Assembly: GCA_964413275.1 (NCBI GenBank)
Contig: CAYPSO010000002.1
Coordinates: forward strand, 49,323 to 113,322
Reading direction: 5' to 3'
DNA length: 64,000 bases
Origin: JAABRE01 sp964413275
GTDB lineage: Bacteria > Cyanobacteriota > Cyanobacteriia > Cyanobacteriales > JAABRE01
Each line of letters begins with the position of its first letter. The stretch's first letter is position 1. Position numbers and translations under genes: made by a program. The notes under the pieces were generated by a model. It was given only the letters and a program-made list of their open reading frames with translations. It made no database searches and was not told where the DNA came from. Shown here piece by piece: positions 1 to 8,925 of this stretch.

Positions 1-1
1 T

Positions 2-343
2 GATACCGAATTACGGGAAAGAGGTACTAATTTATCGGCGGGACAAAAACAACTTTTAGCCTTCGCTAGAGTCGCAATTCGTAACCCTGATGTTTTGGTT
101 TTAGATGAAGCAACTTCTAGTTTAGATGTGGGTACAGAAGCTTTAATTCAAGAAGCATTAGATAAATTATTAATTAATCGTACTGCAATTATAATTGCCC
201 ATCGTTTATCAACCATTCGTAATGTAGATAAAATTTTGGTACTAAAACAGGGACAATTATTAGAAGCTGGTAGCCATGAAGAATTATTAACTAAAGGTGG
301 CTTATATGCTAGTTTATATCAATTACAAATGTTAGGAAATTAA
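2..343 (+). CDS. ABC exporter, C-terminal part (partial)
   Basis: C-terminal end of an ABC-type exporter nucleotide-binding domain; the gene starts before the window. The frame reads the signature LSAGQKQ, then Walker B VLVLDEATSSLD and the H-loop AHRLSTI, ending with the GSHEELL stretch typical of MsbA/MdlB-type lipid or drug exporters. Any membrane domain would lie upstream. A TTG at 95 could be mistaken for a start, but the signature motif lies in frame before it. The substrate cannot be told. Confidence 0.9.
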   Translation, partial: DTELRERGTNLSAGQKQLLAFARVAIRNPDVLVLDEATSSLDVGTEALIQEALDKLLINRTAIIIAHRLSTIRNVDKILVLKQGQLLEAGSHEELLTKGGLYASLYQLQMLGN

Positions 344-365
344 AAGATTCTTTAGGGTGTAAAAT

Positions 366-1214
366 ATGATTTATGACATTAAAACATTTGCTACAAAACA
401 GATGAAATCTTATTTAGCCGCCGCTATTCAAATGACAAGTAAGCCAGACTTAGCAAAAAATTTGGCTGAAGCTGAGGAATTAATTGATTTAGCTGTGCGT
501 CAAGGCGCACAATTAGTAACATTACCAGAAAACTTTGCTTTTTTGGGTCAAGAAAAAGATAAATTAGCCCAATCAGAGAAAATTGCCCTTGAGAGTGAAA
601 AATTTCTCAAGAAAATGGCGCAAAAGTACCAAATCACCATCTTAGGTGGTGGTTTTCCTGTGCCTGTAGATAGTGGTAAAGCTTTCAATACAGCACTTTT
701 AATCGATCCCAATGGCAATGAATTGGTTCGTTATCAAAAGGTTCATCTGTTTGATGTCAATGTGCCTGATGGTAATACCTATATGGAGTCTAGCACTGTG
801 ATGGCTGGTCAACATTTGCCTCCAGTTTATGAGTCGGAAACTCTAGGCAATTTAGGTTTTTCGGTTTGTTATGATGTTCGTTTCCCAGAATTGTATCGCC
901 ACTTATCAAAACAGGGAGCGGAGGTATTATTTATACCGGCAGCTTTTACAGCTTATACTGGTAAAGACCATTGGCAGGTTTTATTACAAGCCAGAGCGAT
1001 TGAAAATACCTGTTACGTGATTGCACCTGCTCAAACGGGAAATCATTATGAAATGCGTCATACCCACGGCCATGCCATGATTATTGACCCTTGGGGAGTT
1101 ATTTTAGCAGATGCTGGTGAAAAACCCGGAGTTGCGATCGCAGAAATTAATCCTAATCGTTTACAACAAGTCAGGCGACAAATGCCTTCTTTACAACACC
1201 GCATTTTTGCTTAA
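366..1214 (+). CDS. Carbon-nitrogen hydrolase (nitrilase family, Nit1/Nit2-like)
   Basis: 282 residues, full length for a nitrilase-superfamily amidase. The Glu-Lys-Cys triad is visible: E55 in LPENF, K125 in YQKVHLFD and C168 in SVCYDVRFPE. That context resembles the Nit1/Nit2 branch, known to hydrolyse deaminated glutathione or omega-amides, so a metabolite-repair role in the cytosol is likely. An AGGGTG sits about 9 bases before the ATG at 366. A second ATG at 402 begins MKSYLAAAIQM, where I would expect homologues to start, so the first 12 residues may not be translated. It lies 22 bases after the ABC exporter and may be cotranscribed. Confidence 0.85.
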   Translation: MIYDIKTFATKQMKSYLAAAIQMTSKPDLAKNLAEAEELIDLAVRQGAQLVTLPENFAFLGQEKDKLAQSEKIALESEKFLKKMAQKYQITILGGGFPVPVDSGKAFNTALLIDPNGNELVRYQKVHLFDVNVPDGNTYMESSTVMAGQHLPPVYESETLGNLGFSVCYDVRFPELYRHLSKQGAEVLFIPAAFTAYTGKDHWQVLLQARAIENTCYVIAPAQTGNHYEMRHTHGHAMIIDPWGVILADAGEKPGVAIAEINPNRLQQVRRQMPSLQHRIFA

Positions 1215-1351
1215 TTAACTTGGATTCGACAAACCTATTCATTGAGCATTTATTAGTGTTCAATGTTTAGGGAAATCATTGTTGATACAAGCATTACCCT
1301 GAAAAATCCTTTTATTGTTAAATTATTTAATATATTCACTACATTACAATT

Positions 1352-2134
1352 TTAACTATTTTCTAACCAATTATTTAAGTCAGTTAAAGAATTAAAATCT
1401 AGCAAAGCTTCCCCTAAATCTTCTAGAGTTTTTAGGGGTAATGAGGTAATTTCTGCTTCTAAATTGACTGTAATTTGCCTATTTTTCTTTTTAACTGACG
1501 AATAATTAATAAACTAGCTTCCTATAGCAAATAAGTTCCCTATTAATTCTAATACATTCTCTCGATAAGAATGGTTTTTGGGTAGTGCTTTAATCTCGTC
1601 AATGGCTTTTTCTTGTACTTTTCCTTTTCCTAGCATCCTTAACCACAAGGTTTCTCGCTCTACGGCTAACTGATGTATTACTACTATTGCTGTGTTTAAT
1701 CCTGGTGGTAAAAAATAAATTCCTTCTGGCCAATCTGCTGAAGTTTTAGCTGCGAATAATTCTAATTTTTGAGCTGCTAAGGTGGGGGTTAGTATCCAGA
1801 GAAAAGGTATTTCTTCTGGTAATAAGTTTTCTGAATTTGTTCTTTTTTCTCTTCTAATTGTTAATTGAATATCAAATAATTTACTTAAGCATTCGGTTAT
1901 TTGATGTGTTTTAACTGGATTTCTAAATACTTCAAATAAGGAGGTTTTCTGAGCTAATTTTCCTAACAATCCTAATGTCTCAGGTGTAGTAGGTACTTCT
2001 TTGGTTGGTTTAAAGAAGACATCAATTTCTCTTCTTTCGGCATTAACGTCAAATCCTGAGTTGGCTTGACCATAATCTTTAATTAATTCGGGAAGGTATT
2101 ATTTGATAAATTCGTCATGGGGAAATTGGCTCAT
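1352..2134 (-). pseudogene. Broken DUF4351 / Rpn-like transposase-associated protein
   Basis: On the minus strand the reading frame starts MSQFPHDEF at 2134, meets TAA at codon 12 (2099-2101), and stays in frame as a 151-residue open stretch (1514-1969) resembling cyanobacterial Rpn/DUF4351 hypotheticals (LLGKLAQKTSLFEVFRNP). After TAG at 1514 a shifted frame gives SLLIIRQLKRKIGKL and the original frame then gives LEDLGEALLDF and NNWLEN, the typical DUF4351 ending. So the gene has one nonsense codon and frameshifts around 1450-1514. The remaining 151-residue ORF is not a complete gene. Family assignment is from memory of motifs. Confidence 0.75.
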
Positions 2135-2275
2135 TTAAGAATGTAGATGGTATGATTATTATTAATTGGTTTTAAGTTAAAAATAATATCATTAAAATTA
2201 GACTAATTTTTGACAAAATTTTATCGCTCAATGAAACTCTAAAAAATCAATTTTAGTTTTGTATCAAATTTTTAT

Positions 2276-2332
2276 GGTGCGTCACACATAAAGAAAATCT
2301 GCTTAGTTATTTGTTATTTTATTTGACGCACC
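2276..2332. repeat. Inverted repeat with GGTGCGTCA ends
   Basis: GGTGCGTCA at 2276 is mirrored by TGACGCACC at 2324-2332 around about 40 A+T-rich bases. Similar TGCGT...ACGCA ends occur at 10197-10234, and a half copy sits near 41645. It may be a small non-coding mobile repeat. The rest of 2135-2664 shows only a possible regulator remnant. Confidence 0.5.
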
Positions 2333-2409
2333 CTACGAGATTGCTTCAATTATGATTAATCATTTACTATAGGCTTATTCAGCAGACCCTAATTAGAAAG
2401 TTAGGGTTT

Positions 2410-2512
2410 GATTCAACGAAGGCTTGTCAAATATCTGGAAGAGTTGAGCGGTTGGATTAATCGACCTGTGGAATCGGGAAGTAGTAGGACTCGATTTTTT
2501 CCGGTTGAATAA
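2410..2512 (+). pseudogene. Possible remnant of a MerR-like regulator
   Basis: One frame reads STKACQISGRVERLD and another then reads PVESGSSRTRFFPVE before a stop. Both pieces resemble the helix-turn-helix start of short cyanobacterial MerR-like proteins, joined across a frameshift. There is no intact ORF. This is a weak call made from two short similarities only. Confidence 0.22.
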
Positions 2513-2664
2513 TTATCTGTAGATAATGGTTACATTTCTTAATATTGTGTCTTATTTGGCACGTATCTTTTCCCTACCACCAAACGCCAATATGACTGGC
2601 TAGAAATAATAAAAACAAACCCTTGACCTTATACATATGTCAATTAAATAGGAGATTTTTCATC

Positions 2665-2904
2665 ATGAGCCAACTTCAAGTTGAGATTTTAGGTAGTGGT
2701 TGTAAGAAATGTCAATTAGAAGCCAATGCCAAAGAAGCGATCGCCTCTGTTGGTAAAGAAGCCCAAGTGCATCACATTACCGACACAATGGAAATTGTTA
2801 AGCGTGGGGTAATGAAAACTCCTGCACTGGTGATTGAAGGTAAGGTCGTCAGTCAAGGAAAAGTCCTTACCCTTGAACAAATTAAACCTTTACTACCAGC
2901 TTAA
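2665..2904 (+). CDS. Thioredoxin-like redox-active disulfide protein
   Basis: 79-residue small thioredoxin-fold protein with the active-site motif GSGCKKC near the N-terminus and a cis-Pro segment MKTPALVIEGKVV, the pattern of redox-active disulfide protein 2. An upstream TTG (2623) would add 14 residues, but GGAG at 2651-2654 sits about 10 bases before ATG 2665, which I prefer. Such proteins are often encoded beside DUF318-type permeases, and here a permease remnant starts 40 bases downstream. It is intact although its probable partner is not, so it may be on its way to loss or may serve another disulfide pathway. Confidence 0.8.
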   Translation: MSQLQVEILGSGCKKCQLEANAKEAIASVGKEAQVHHITDTMEIVKRGVMKTPALVIEGKVVSQGKVLTLEQIKPLLPA

Positions 2905-2943
2905 TTTGATTAAACTTCTAGCTTATCAGGGGAGGATCGGTTT

Positions 2944-3415
2944 ATGCATTTTTGGAAAGAGGAATGGAAGCCACTGGTTCTAATTGTGGCAGTTTTCCTA
3001 GTCTGTTTTTATTTACCCATAGAAGCTCTTCAGCAGTCAGAAAGATTACAAAATGCTGTTTGGTGTCTTGGTAGCAGGTGCTTTACTGGGTCGCCCTGGT
3101 CACGAAGCCCTGATTCCCTCCGAGTGGGTCGCTTGGGCTGTAGGTGGCAACTCCCTCTTTTCCAACTTTTTTGCAGCACTTGCGGGGGCTTTTATGTACT
3201 TTGCTACCCTAACTGAAGTACCGATTATTCAAGGGTTGATTGGCAATGGTATGGGTCAAGGTCCAGCTTTGGCATTATTGTTGGCAGGACCAGCACTATC
3301 TTTACCCAATATGCTGGTGATTCGCAGTATCCTGGGAACAAAGAAAACGGTAGCGTTTATCTCCTTAGTCGTAGTTATGGCTACTATTAGTGGTATTATA
3401 ATGGGAGATATGTAG
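2944..3415 (+). pseudogene. DUF318-type permease with internal deletion
   Basis: The start MHFWKEEWKPLVLIVAVF matches the N-terminus of large cyanobacterial DUF318 (UPF0718) permeases. Around 3020-3055 the frame is lost, and another frame gives LFGVLVAGALLGRPGHE through PALSLPNMLVIRSILGTKK to the stop at 3413, which is the C-terminal quarter of the same family. Family members are much longer, so most of the middle is missing. A strong GGAGG at 2931 precedes the ATG. The C-terminal ORF from 3053 lacks its own start context. An assembly deletion cannot be excluded. Confidence 0.8.
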
Positions 3416-3420
3416 TAAGT

Positions 3421-3955
3421 TATAATAATCAAGCGATTAGCCTCAAATCCCTAAAACAGGGATTAATTCATCCTAGTCAAACTAATATTTATGTAAAAAC
3501 TAAAGTAAAAAAACCAGAACAGGTCAGAATCATACCGAAAAACAAGGCTTATGTAATTGAAGTAGTTGACGAACAATTCGTAACTCAATCATCCTTACCT
3601 GAAAAAAGAATAGCTGCTCTAGATTTAGGCTTAAATAATTTAGCGACTTTAAGTAGCAATTTACCTAATTATCAGCCCAAAATCTACGATGGGAGGGCGC
3701 TTAAAAGTGAAATTAACGGTCGAATCCTACACATCTAAATGTTCAGCTTTAGAATTAGAACCATTAAAAAAACAGAAGAATTATTTAGGAAAAAGAATTA
3801 AAAGAGGCTTATTTAAAACCAGTTCATCCAAGCTAATTAATGCGGACTTAAATGGTTCATTAAATATTGGTCGAAAAGTAGTGGGAAATGACTTTATAGT
3901 CTCATCTCATAGTGGTTGCGTAGTTCAGCCCATAAGGATTCGTCCTTATCAATAA
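3421..3955 (+). pseudogene. TnpB (IS605 OrfB) remnant
   Basis: A frame from 3421 reads LKQGLIHPSQTNIYVKT and AALDLGLNNLATLSSN, the first RuvC motif of TnpB, then YDGRALKS. A second frame (3689-3955) gives ESYTSKCSALELEPLKK, YLGKRIKRGLF and NADLNGSLNI, the third RuvC region, and ends IRIRPYQ. The segment between GRALKS and the zinc-finger region is deleted, and the N-terminal half is gone. No TnpA or matching left end was seen nearby. It abuts the damaged permease, so the two losses may be linked. Confidence 0.85.
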
Positions 3956-4128
3956 GAAATATAGCGCTCGTTATGTTTGTCTATATTTTTTATAACTATT
4001 GTTGTTAGATACATCCATAATTAGCTTCCATTTTTAAATGTTTCTTATCTAAGAAGAAATCTTATCTATGATTTTGTCAAGCAAAAAACTAGGGACTAAC
4101 CCAAAACCTTTGTAAATCAGAACTTGAT

Positions 4129-4620
4129 TTATTTATAGTCGCTAAATTGTTCTTGACAAGTATTTAACATTTCTAGTTCATTGTCATTAACTGTTGTAAA
4201 AGCATGGTATCCGACTAAACTAAAGTTTTTACCCACATTATCCCCTTGAGAAGCTAAGGGGGAAGAATTTTGTAAAGCAATAAAATAAGGATGAACACGC
4301 CCATCGTAGGGATCGAGAATTGATAAAATAATTTTATTTCCATCTAATCCGCCATAAAAACAATTAAACTCAGAAAGAGGTTGATAAAAAGCACCAACTA
4401 TTTTGTTGTTATTAACTGCAAAGACTAGATATTCTACGCCTAAACGATCTCGCTCAGGAGATTGCCCATAAAGGTGAATACCGTTTGCTAAAACAGAATT
4501 AGTTTCTGAGGATATATTGTCAGCTAATATTTTAGTAGGTGTGAATAAAGATAACCCCAATAGAAAACTGAGTGTAATATGTTTAGATATTTTTTTGAAG
4601 AGATTATAATTAAATTGCAT
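4129..4620 (-). CDS. Secreted hypothetical protein
   Basis: 163 residues, not recognised. A hydrophobic stretch at residues 14-27 after a basic start (FKKISKHITLSFLLGLSLF) followed by a likely cleavage near ILA-DN suggests a Sec signal peptide, so the protein is probably periplasmic or secreted. The mature part is mixed alpha/beta, with NGIHLYGQSPERDRLGVEYLVF and NCFYGGLDGNKIIL. It contains only two cysteines, which could pair. It stands alone between the TnpB remnant and pdhB. Confidence 0.6.
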   Translation of the reverse strand: MQFNYNLFKKISKHITLSFLLGLSLFTPTKILADNISSETNSVLANGIHLYGQSPERDRLGVEYLVFAVNNNKIVGAFYQPLSEFNCFYGGLDGNKIILSILDPYDGRVHPYFIALQNSSPLASQGDNVGKNFSLVGYHAFTTVNDNELEMLNTCQEQFSDYK

Positions 4621-5026
4621 AAATAACCTATATATTATATATTATTGTTAATAATTGATAATTAAACTTGACTAATAACACTGGTTATGATAAGATTGCA
4701 CTTGAATTAATCTAAATCAATACCAATAATTAAATAAAAATTAAAATCACCTCAAAATGCTATTTAAGATTGATTCCTTACATTTAGTCTCGCAAATTAC
4801 CCATATCTTTTCAATACATCTTACGATTCTTAACAATTATCTTAGATAACAAACAAAACATTGAAAATAAAATCATTAATATTTTTGATAATGTTTTTTC
4901 ATATACCTTATTCTCCAATTTTATAGAATTTTTACTCAAAAATAACTCTATCTTCGGGATGATAAGTGAGAACTGTTATAAGATGGTACGATCAGGGAAT
5001 TTGAATTATACGGAGCAAAAAATACT
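4621..5026. other. A+T-rich intergenic region before pdhB
   Basis: About 400 bases between two divergent genes with no plausible ORF or RNA gene that I can see. It must hold promoters for both. TATAAG near 4978 could be a -10 box for pdhB, but no good -35 is evident. CGGAG at 5011 is the pdhB ribosome site. Confidence 0.4.
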
Positions 5027-6010
5027 ATGGCAGAAACTTTATTGTTTAATGCTTTACGTCAAGCAATTGATGAAGAAATGGAAAGAGATAATAAAGTGTT
5101 TGTTCTTGGGGAAGATGTAGGGCATTATGGAGGTTCTTATAAAGTTACTAAAGATCTCTATGATAAATATGGAGAATTGAGAGTTTTAGATACTCCTATT
5201 GCAGAGAATAGTTTTACGGGTTTAGCAGTAGGTGCTGCGATGACTGGTTTACGCCCAATCATTGAGGGGATGAATATGGGCTTTTTGTTGCTTGCGTTTA
5301 ACCAAATTGCTAATAACGCTGGGATGCTTCGTTATACTTCTGGTGGTAATTTCAAAATGCCTATGGTGATTCGTGGGCCTGGTGGCGTTGGTAGTCAACT
5401 TGGAGCAGAACATTCCCAAAGATTAGAAGCATATTTTCAGGCCGTACCGGGTTTAAAAATTGTTGCTTGTTCTACTCCTTATAATGCTAAAGGTTTATTA
5501 AAAGCAGCTATAAGAGATGACAATCCAGTCTTATTTTTTGAGCACGTTTTATTATATAACTTGAAAGAAAATTTACCATCCCACGATTATGTATTACCTT
5601 TAAATAAAGCAGAAATAGTACGTCGAGGTAAAGATGTTACTTTGTTGACCTATTCTCGTATGCGTCATCATTGCCTACAAGCAATCAAAGAATTAGAAAA
5701 AGCAGGTTTCGATCCAGAGTTAATTGATTTAATTTCTCTCAAACCTTTAGATATGGAGACTATTGGAGAATCAATTAGAAAAACCCATCGAGTAATTGTG
5801 GTGGAAGAATGTATGAAAACCGGGGGGATTGGTGCAGAATTAACTGCTTCGATTAATGATAGATTTTTTGATGAATTAGATGGGCCAGTATTAAGATTAT
5901 CTTCTCAAGATATTCCTACTCCCTATAACGGAACATTGGAAAGATTAACTATTGTACAGCCTCCGCAAATTGTGGAAGCAGTTCAGAAAATGATGACTTT
6001 ACAGGTTTAA
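5027..6010 (+). CDS. pdhB: Pyruvate dehydrogenase E1 component, beta subunit
   Basis: 327 residues, normal for bacterial and plastid E1-beta. It shows the conserved N-terminal EDVGHYGGSYKVT, the TPP-site glutamate in DTPIAENSF (E60) and the C-terminal transketolase domain with VVEECMKTGG. With E1-alpha (not in the window) it decarboxylates pyruvate using TPP and passes the acetyl group to E2, feeding acetyl-CoA to fatty acid synthesis. CGGAG lies about 12 bases before the ATG. secD follows after 67 bases on the same strand. As I recall, pdhB-secD-secF adjacency is seen in related cyanobacteria. Confidence 0.96.
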   Translation: MAETLLFNALRQAIDEEMERDNKVFVLGEDVGHYGGSYKVTKDLYDKYGELRVLDTPIAENSFTGLAVGAAMTGLRPIIEGMNMGFLLLAFNQIANNAGMLRYTSGGNFKMPMVIRGPGGVGSQLGAEHSQRLEAYFQAVPGLKIVACSTPYNAKGLLKAAIRDDNPVLFFEHVLLYNLKENLPSHDYVLPLNKAEIVRRGKDVTLLTYSRMRHHCLQAIKELEKAGFDPELIDLISLKPLDMETIGESIRKTHRVIVVEECMKTGGIGAELTASINDRFFDELDGPVLRLSSQDIPTPYNGTLERLTIVQPPQIVEAVQKMMTLQV

Positions 6011-6077
6011 TGAATATTAATGAGGGTTAATAGAAATTAACCCCTTTGAAATTAGTTTATAAAACAACCATAAAAAT

Positions 6078-7490
6078 ATGCAAAAACAGCGTTCATTAAT
6101 GGCTCTTATTGTAGTGCTGGTAATTGCTGCGATCGCCATTTTAAATATTATTCCCTTGCAATTGGGATTAGATTTAAAAGGGGGAGCTCAATTAACCATT
6201 CAGGTTCAAACCACTCCAGAAGTGCAAGAAATTAAACCAGAAGATTTACAGGCAGTCAAACGAGTAATTGAAAATAGAATTAATGGTTTAGGAGTATCCG
6301 AACCCATTATTCAAACTGTGGGAGAAGATAAAATTTTAGTACAATTACCCGGAGTTACCGATCCTCAACAGGCAGAAAGAGTTTTAGGAGGAACTGCACA
6401 ATTAGAATTTAAAGAACAAAAAACCGGTACAGAAGAACAGTTTGGTGCGGAATATCAAATTCAGCGACAACTAGAGTTGCAACTCAATATTTTACGACAA
6501 GTAGAAAATGGAACGAATACTGAAGAAATTATCAAGCTGCAAGAATCTTTAAATAATTCTTACACCAGAATTAATGAATTATTCGCATCTGTAGGCTTAA
6601 CAGGTAAAAAATTAAAAGATGCAAGGCCACAACCTACTCAAACTGGTAATCAATGGGAAGTCGTGATTCGTTTTGATGATGATGGTGGAGATAAATTTGC
6701 AGAAATGACCAAAAACTTAGCAGGTACAGGTCGCTCTATTGGTATTTTCTTAGATAATGCCTTAATTAGTGCGCCTACTGTCGGCCCTGAATTTGCGGTT
6801 ACTGGTATTTCAGGAGGGAGTGCAGTTATTACTGGTAATTTTACCGCAGAAACTTCCAATGATTTAGCCGTACAAATTAGGGGAGGCTCTTTACCCTTTC
6901 CTGTAGCAGTGGTAGAAAATCGTACAGTGGGTGCTACTCTAGGTCAAGATAGTATTAAGCGTAGTATTTATGCTGGTCTGTCTGGTTTAGTTTTAGTTTT
7001 AATTTTTGTAGGAGTTTATTACCGTTTACCCGGTATTATTGCTGATGTTTCTTTAATTATCTATACCCTATTAACTTTAGCGAGTTATGCTCTCGTTGGT
7101 GTTACCTTAACTTTACCCGGTATCGCTGGTTTTATTCTTAGTATTGGTATGGCCGTTGATGCTAATGTTTTAATATTTGAGCGTACTAGGGAAGAATTGC
7201 GATCTGGTAAAACTTTATATCGTTCTGTGGAATCAGGTTTTTACCGTGCTTTTTCTAGCATTTTAGATAGTAATGTGACGACTTTAATTGCTTGTGGGGC
7301 ATTGTTTTGGCTAGGCTCTGGTTTAGTTAAAGGTTTTGCTTTAACTTTAGCCATAGGTGTTTTAATAAGTATGTTTAGTGCTGTTACTTGTAGTCGTAGT
7401 TTACTACTTCTAACAGTTTTGAGCTTACCCGGTGTTCGCCAAAAACCAGAGTTATTCTGTCCTAATTTACCGGCTTCCGTCAAATCATAA
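6078..7490 (+). CDS. secD: Protein translocase subunit SecD
   Basis: 470 residues with one N-terminal membrane helix (residues 9-27), the signature GLDLKGGAQL, a periplasmic P1 region with ENRINGLGVSEPIIQ, and five C-terminal helices including the conserved GMAVDANVLIFERTREELR. SecD works with SecF as a proton-driven partner of SecYEG, pulling exported proteins across the plasma or thylakoid membrane. secF normally follows directly in cyanobacteria. Here the gene ends at a palindrome and the next gene is on the other strand. The last 20 or so residues (SLPGVRQKPELFCPN) look normal, so secD itself is complete. Confidence 0.95.
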   Translation: MQKQRSLMALIVVLVIAAIAILNIIPLQLGLDLKGGAQLTIQVQTTPEVQEIKPEDLQAVKRVIENRINGLGVSEPIIQTVGEDKILVQLPGVTDPQQAERVLGGTAQLEFKEQKTGTEEQFGAEYQIQRQLELQLNILRQVENGTNTEEIIKLQESLNNSYTRINELFASVGLTGKKLKDARPQPTQTGNQWEVVIRFDDDGGDKFAEMTKNLAGTGRSIGIFLDNALISAPTVGPEFAVTGISGGSAVITGNFTAETSNDLAVQIRGGSLPFPVAVVENRTVGATLGQDSIKRSIYAGLSGLVLVLIFVGVYYRLPGIIADVSLIIYTLLTLASYALVGVTLTLPGIAGFILSIGMAVDANVLIFERTREELRSGKTLYRSVESGFYRAFSSILDSNVTTLIACGALFWLGSGLVKGFALTLAIGVLISMFSAVTCSRSLLLLTVLSLPGVRQKPELFCPNLPASVKS

Positions 7491-7499
7491 AGCGAGGAG

Positions 7500-7525
7500 T
7501 ACGGGCGAACGGCCGTTCGCCCGTA
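7500..7525. repeat. Perfect 26-base GC-rich palindrome
   Basis: Positions 7500-7525 are identical to their own reverse complement, with core GGGCGAACGGCCGTTCGCCC. It starts 9 bases after the secD stop. There is no T-run after it, so it is a poor intrinsic terminator. I recall near-identical GC palindromes as dispersed repeats in other cyanobacteria. It marks the point where secF would be expected. Confidence 0.85.
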
Positions 7526-7551
7526 TAGTATTCAGGAGCTACAAACCTTAA

Positions 7552-7746
7552 TTAATTAAAAATATATTTGGGATTGCAACTTAATCCGGGAGCATAAGCT
7601 TCAACTACATTACCTGTTTTAGAACATTTAACCATCAGATAATCGCAATTATAACAAGAAGTTTCTGTAATTTGATGAATAGTCAAGTAATGTCGGTGAG
7701 CATAATCTCCACAGTTGGGACAACGAATTTTTTGTGTAATTTTCAT
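7552..7746 (-). CDS. Small zinc-ribbon protein
   Basis: 64 residues with two knuckles, CPNCG (residues 9-13) and CYNCDY (31-36), plus further cysteines at KCSKTG and LSCNP. This is the spacing of a small zinc ribbon. Similar short cyanobacterial proteins (ending near GNVVEAYAPG) exist in many genomes, sometimes mislabelled as PriA fragments; their function is unknown to me. It is transcribed towards secD and alone. A role in nucleic-acid or protein binding is only inferred from the fold. Confidence 0.7.
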   Translation of the reverse strand: MKITQKIRCPNCGDYAHRHYLTIHQITETSCYNCDYLMVKCSKTGNVVEAYAPGLSCNPKYIFN

Positions 7747-8034
7747 TTGTTAACCTTTGATTTTATGAGAAGACAAAAATTTTTTTTATAAAGAAAAAGT
7801 GTGACTTTTTAAATGTTTACCAAATCTTATCTAAGATACTATCTTAATTTCAGATGATTGATCCCCATTGTGTTTAACTTAATTAAACTCGATCCTAAAC
7901 ATTTTTGAATGTACATTATTTATTATGACTTATTTTTTAGATAATTAATGTATTTCTTAAGCAAATATTAACATTTCCTGATAAGATGCTCAATACCATA
8001 AAACTAATATTAAAAATATATTTACCATAAAATC

Positions 8035-8862
8035 ATGGAATGGCACAAAGTTCGAGATTACGAAGATATTATTTATCAAAAAACTAATGGGATTGCTCAA
8101 ATTACCATCAATCGTCCTCACAAGCGTAATGCTTTTCGTCCAAAAACCGTATTTGAAATGTATGACGCATTTTGTGAGGCAAGGGAAGATAGCACCATTG
8201 GAGTTATTTTCTTAACTGGCGCAGGGCCTCATAGTGATGGGAAATATGCTTTTTGTTCGGGAGGGGATCAAAGTATTCGAGGTAAGGCGGGCTATGTTGA
8301 TGATTCTGGAGTGCCACGTTTAAATGTACTTGATTTACAACGTTTAATTCGTTCCATACCTAAAGTTGTTATTGCTTTAGTTGCTGGTTATGCCATTGGT
8401 GGCGGTCAGGTTTTACATTTAGTTTGCGATCTTACAATCGCCGCAGATAATGCCATTTTTGGACAAACTGGGCCAAAAGTTGGTAGTTTTGATGGTGGTT
8501 TTGGTGCTAGTTATTTGGCACGAATTGTAGGACAAAAAAAAGCCCGTGAAATTTGGTTTTTATGTCGGCAGTATGACGCTCAACAGGCTTTATCCATGGG
8601 ATTAGTAAATTGTGTAGTACCAATTGCTGAGTTAGAAAATGAGGGAATAAAATGGGCTGAGGAGATTTTACAAAAAAGCCCCCTCGCTATTCGTTGTCTC
8701 AAAGCGGCTTTTAATGCTGATTGTGACGGACAAGCAGGATTACAGGAATTAGCGGGTAATGCCACTCTTCTTTATTATATGACTGAAGAAGGTGCGGAAG
8801 GAAAACAAGCATTTTTAGAAAAACGTCCTCCTGATTTTCGCCAATATCCTTGGCTACCTTAG
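8035..8862 (+). CDS. menB: 1,4-dihydroxy-2-naphthoyl-CoA synthase
   Basis: 275 residues of the crotonase fold. The oxyanion-hole segments CSGGDQSIRG and AGYAIGGGQVLHLVCD and the segment QTGPKVGSFDGG, found in bicarbonate-using MenB, are all present, and the C-terminal tail ends KRPPDFRQYPWLP as in authentic MenB. It closes the second ring of the naphthoquinone head group; in cyanobacteria the pathway makes phylloquinone for photosystem I. No other men gene is adjacent. The ATG at 8035 has no clear ribosome site. The 288-base region before it is A+T-rich with nothing recognised. Confidence 0.96.
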   Translation: MEWHKVRDYEDIIYQKTNGIAQITINRPHKRNAFRPKTVFEMYDAFCEAREDSTIGVIFLTGAGPHSDGKYAFCSGGDQSIRGKAGYVDDSGVPRLNVLDLQRLIRSIPKVVIALVAGYAIGGGQVLHLVCDLTIAADNAIFGQTGPKVGSFDGGFGASYLARIVGQKKAREIWFLCRQYDAQQALSMGLVNCVVPIAELENEGIKWAEEILQKSPLAIRCLKAAFNADCDGQAGLQELAGNATLLYYMTEEGAEGKQAFLEKRPPDFRQYPWLP

Positions 8863-8906
8863 TAATTACAGTGATTTAGAAATCCAATAATTCTAATAAA
8901 GGTTAA

Positions 8907-8925
8907 TTTAACCTTTTGATAAACT
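8907..8925 (+). promoter_or_regulatory. Possible Pho box upstream of pstS
   Basis: TTTAACCT (8907-8914), three bases, then GATAAACT (8918-8925). Cyanobacterial Pho boxes are repeats of about CTTAACCT with 3-base spacing; the first unit matches 7 of 8 and the second 5 of 8. The site lies about 180 bases before pstS, a gene usually under Pho control. Only two units are visible and the second is weak. Confidence 0.35.

Noticed and set aside
3053..3216. Two overlapping frames in the permease region read as separate short proteins
   Set aside because: One frame holds only the true N-terminus and the other only the true C-terminus of one family, so both are parts of one broken gene.
6650..6859. 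Minus-strand ORF inside secD, and many similar ones inside nblS, bchH, glmU and others
   Set aside because: They lie wholly in conserved genes on the other strand, have no ribosome site and no family resemblance.
7500..7525. Palindrome after secD as an intrinsic terminator
   Set aside because: No T-run follows, and it is fully symmetric as a dispersed repeat would be.
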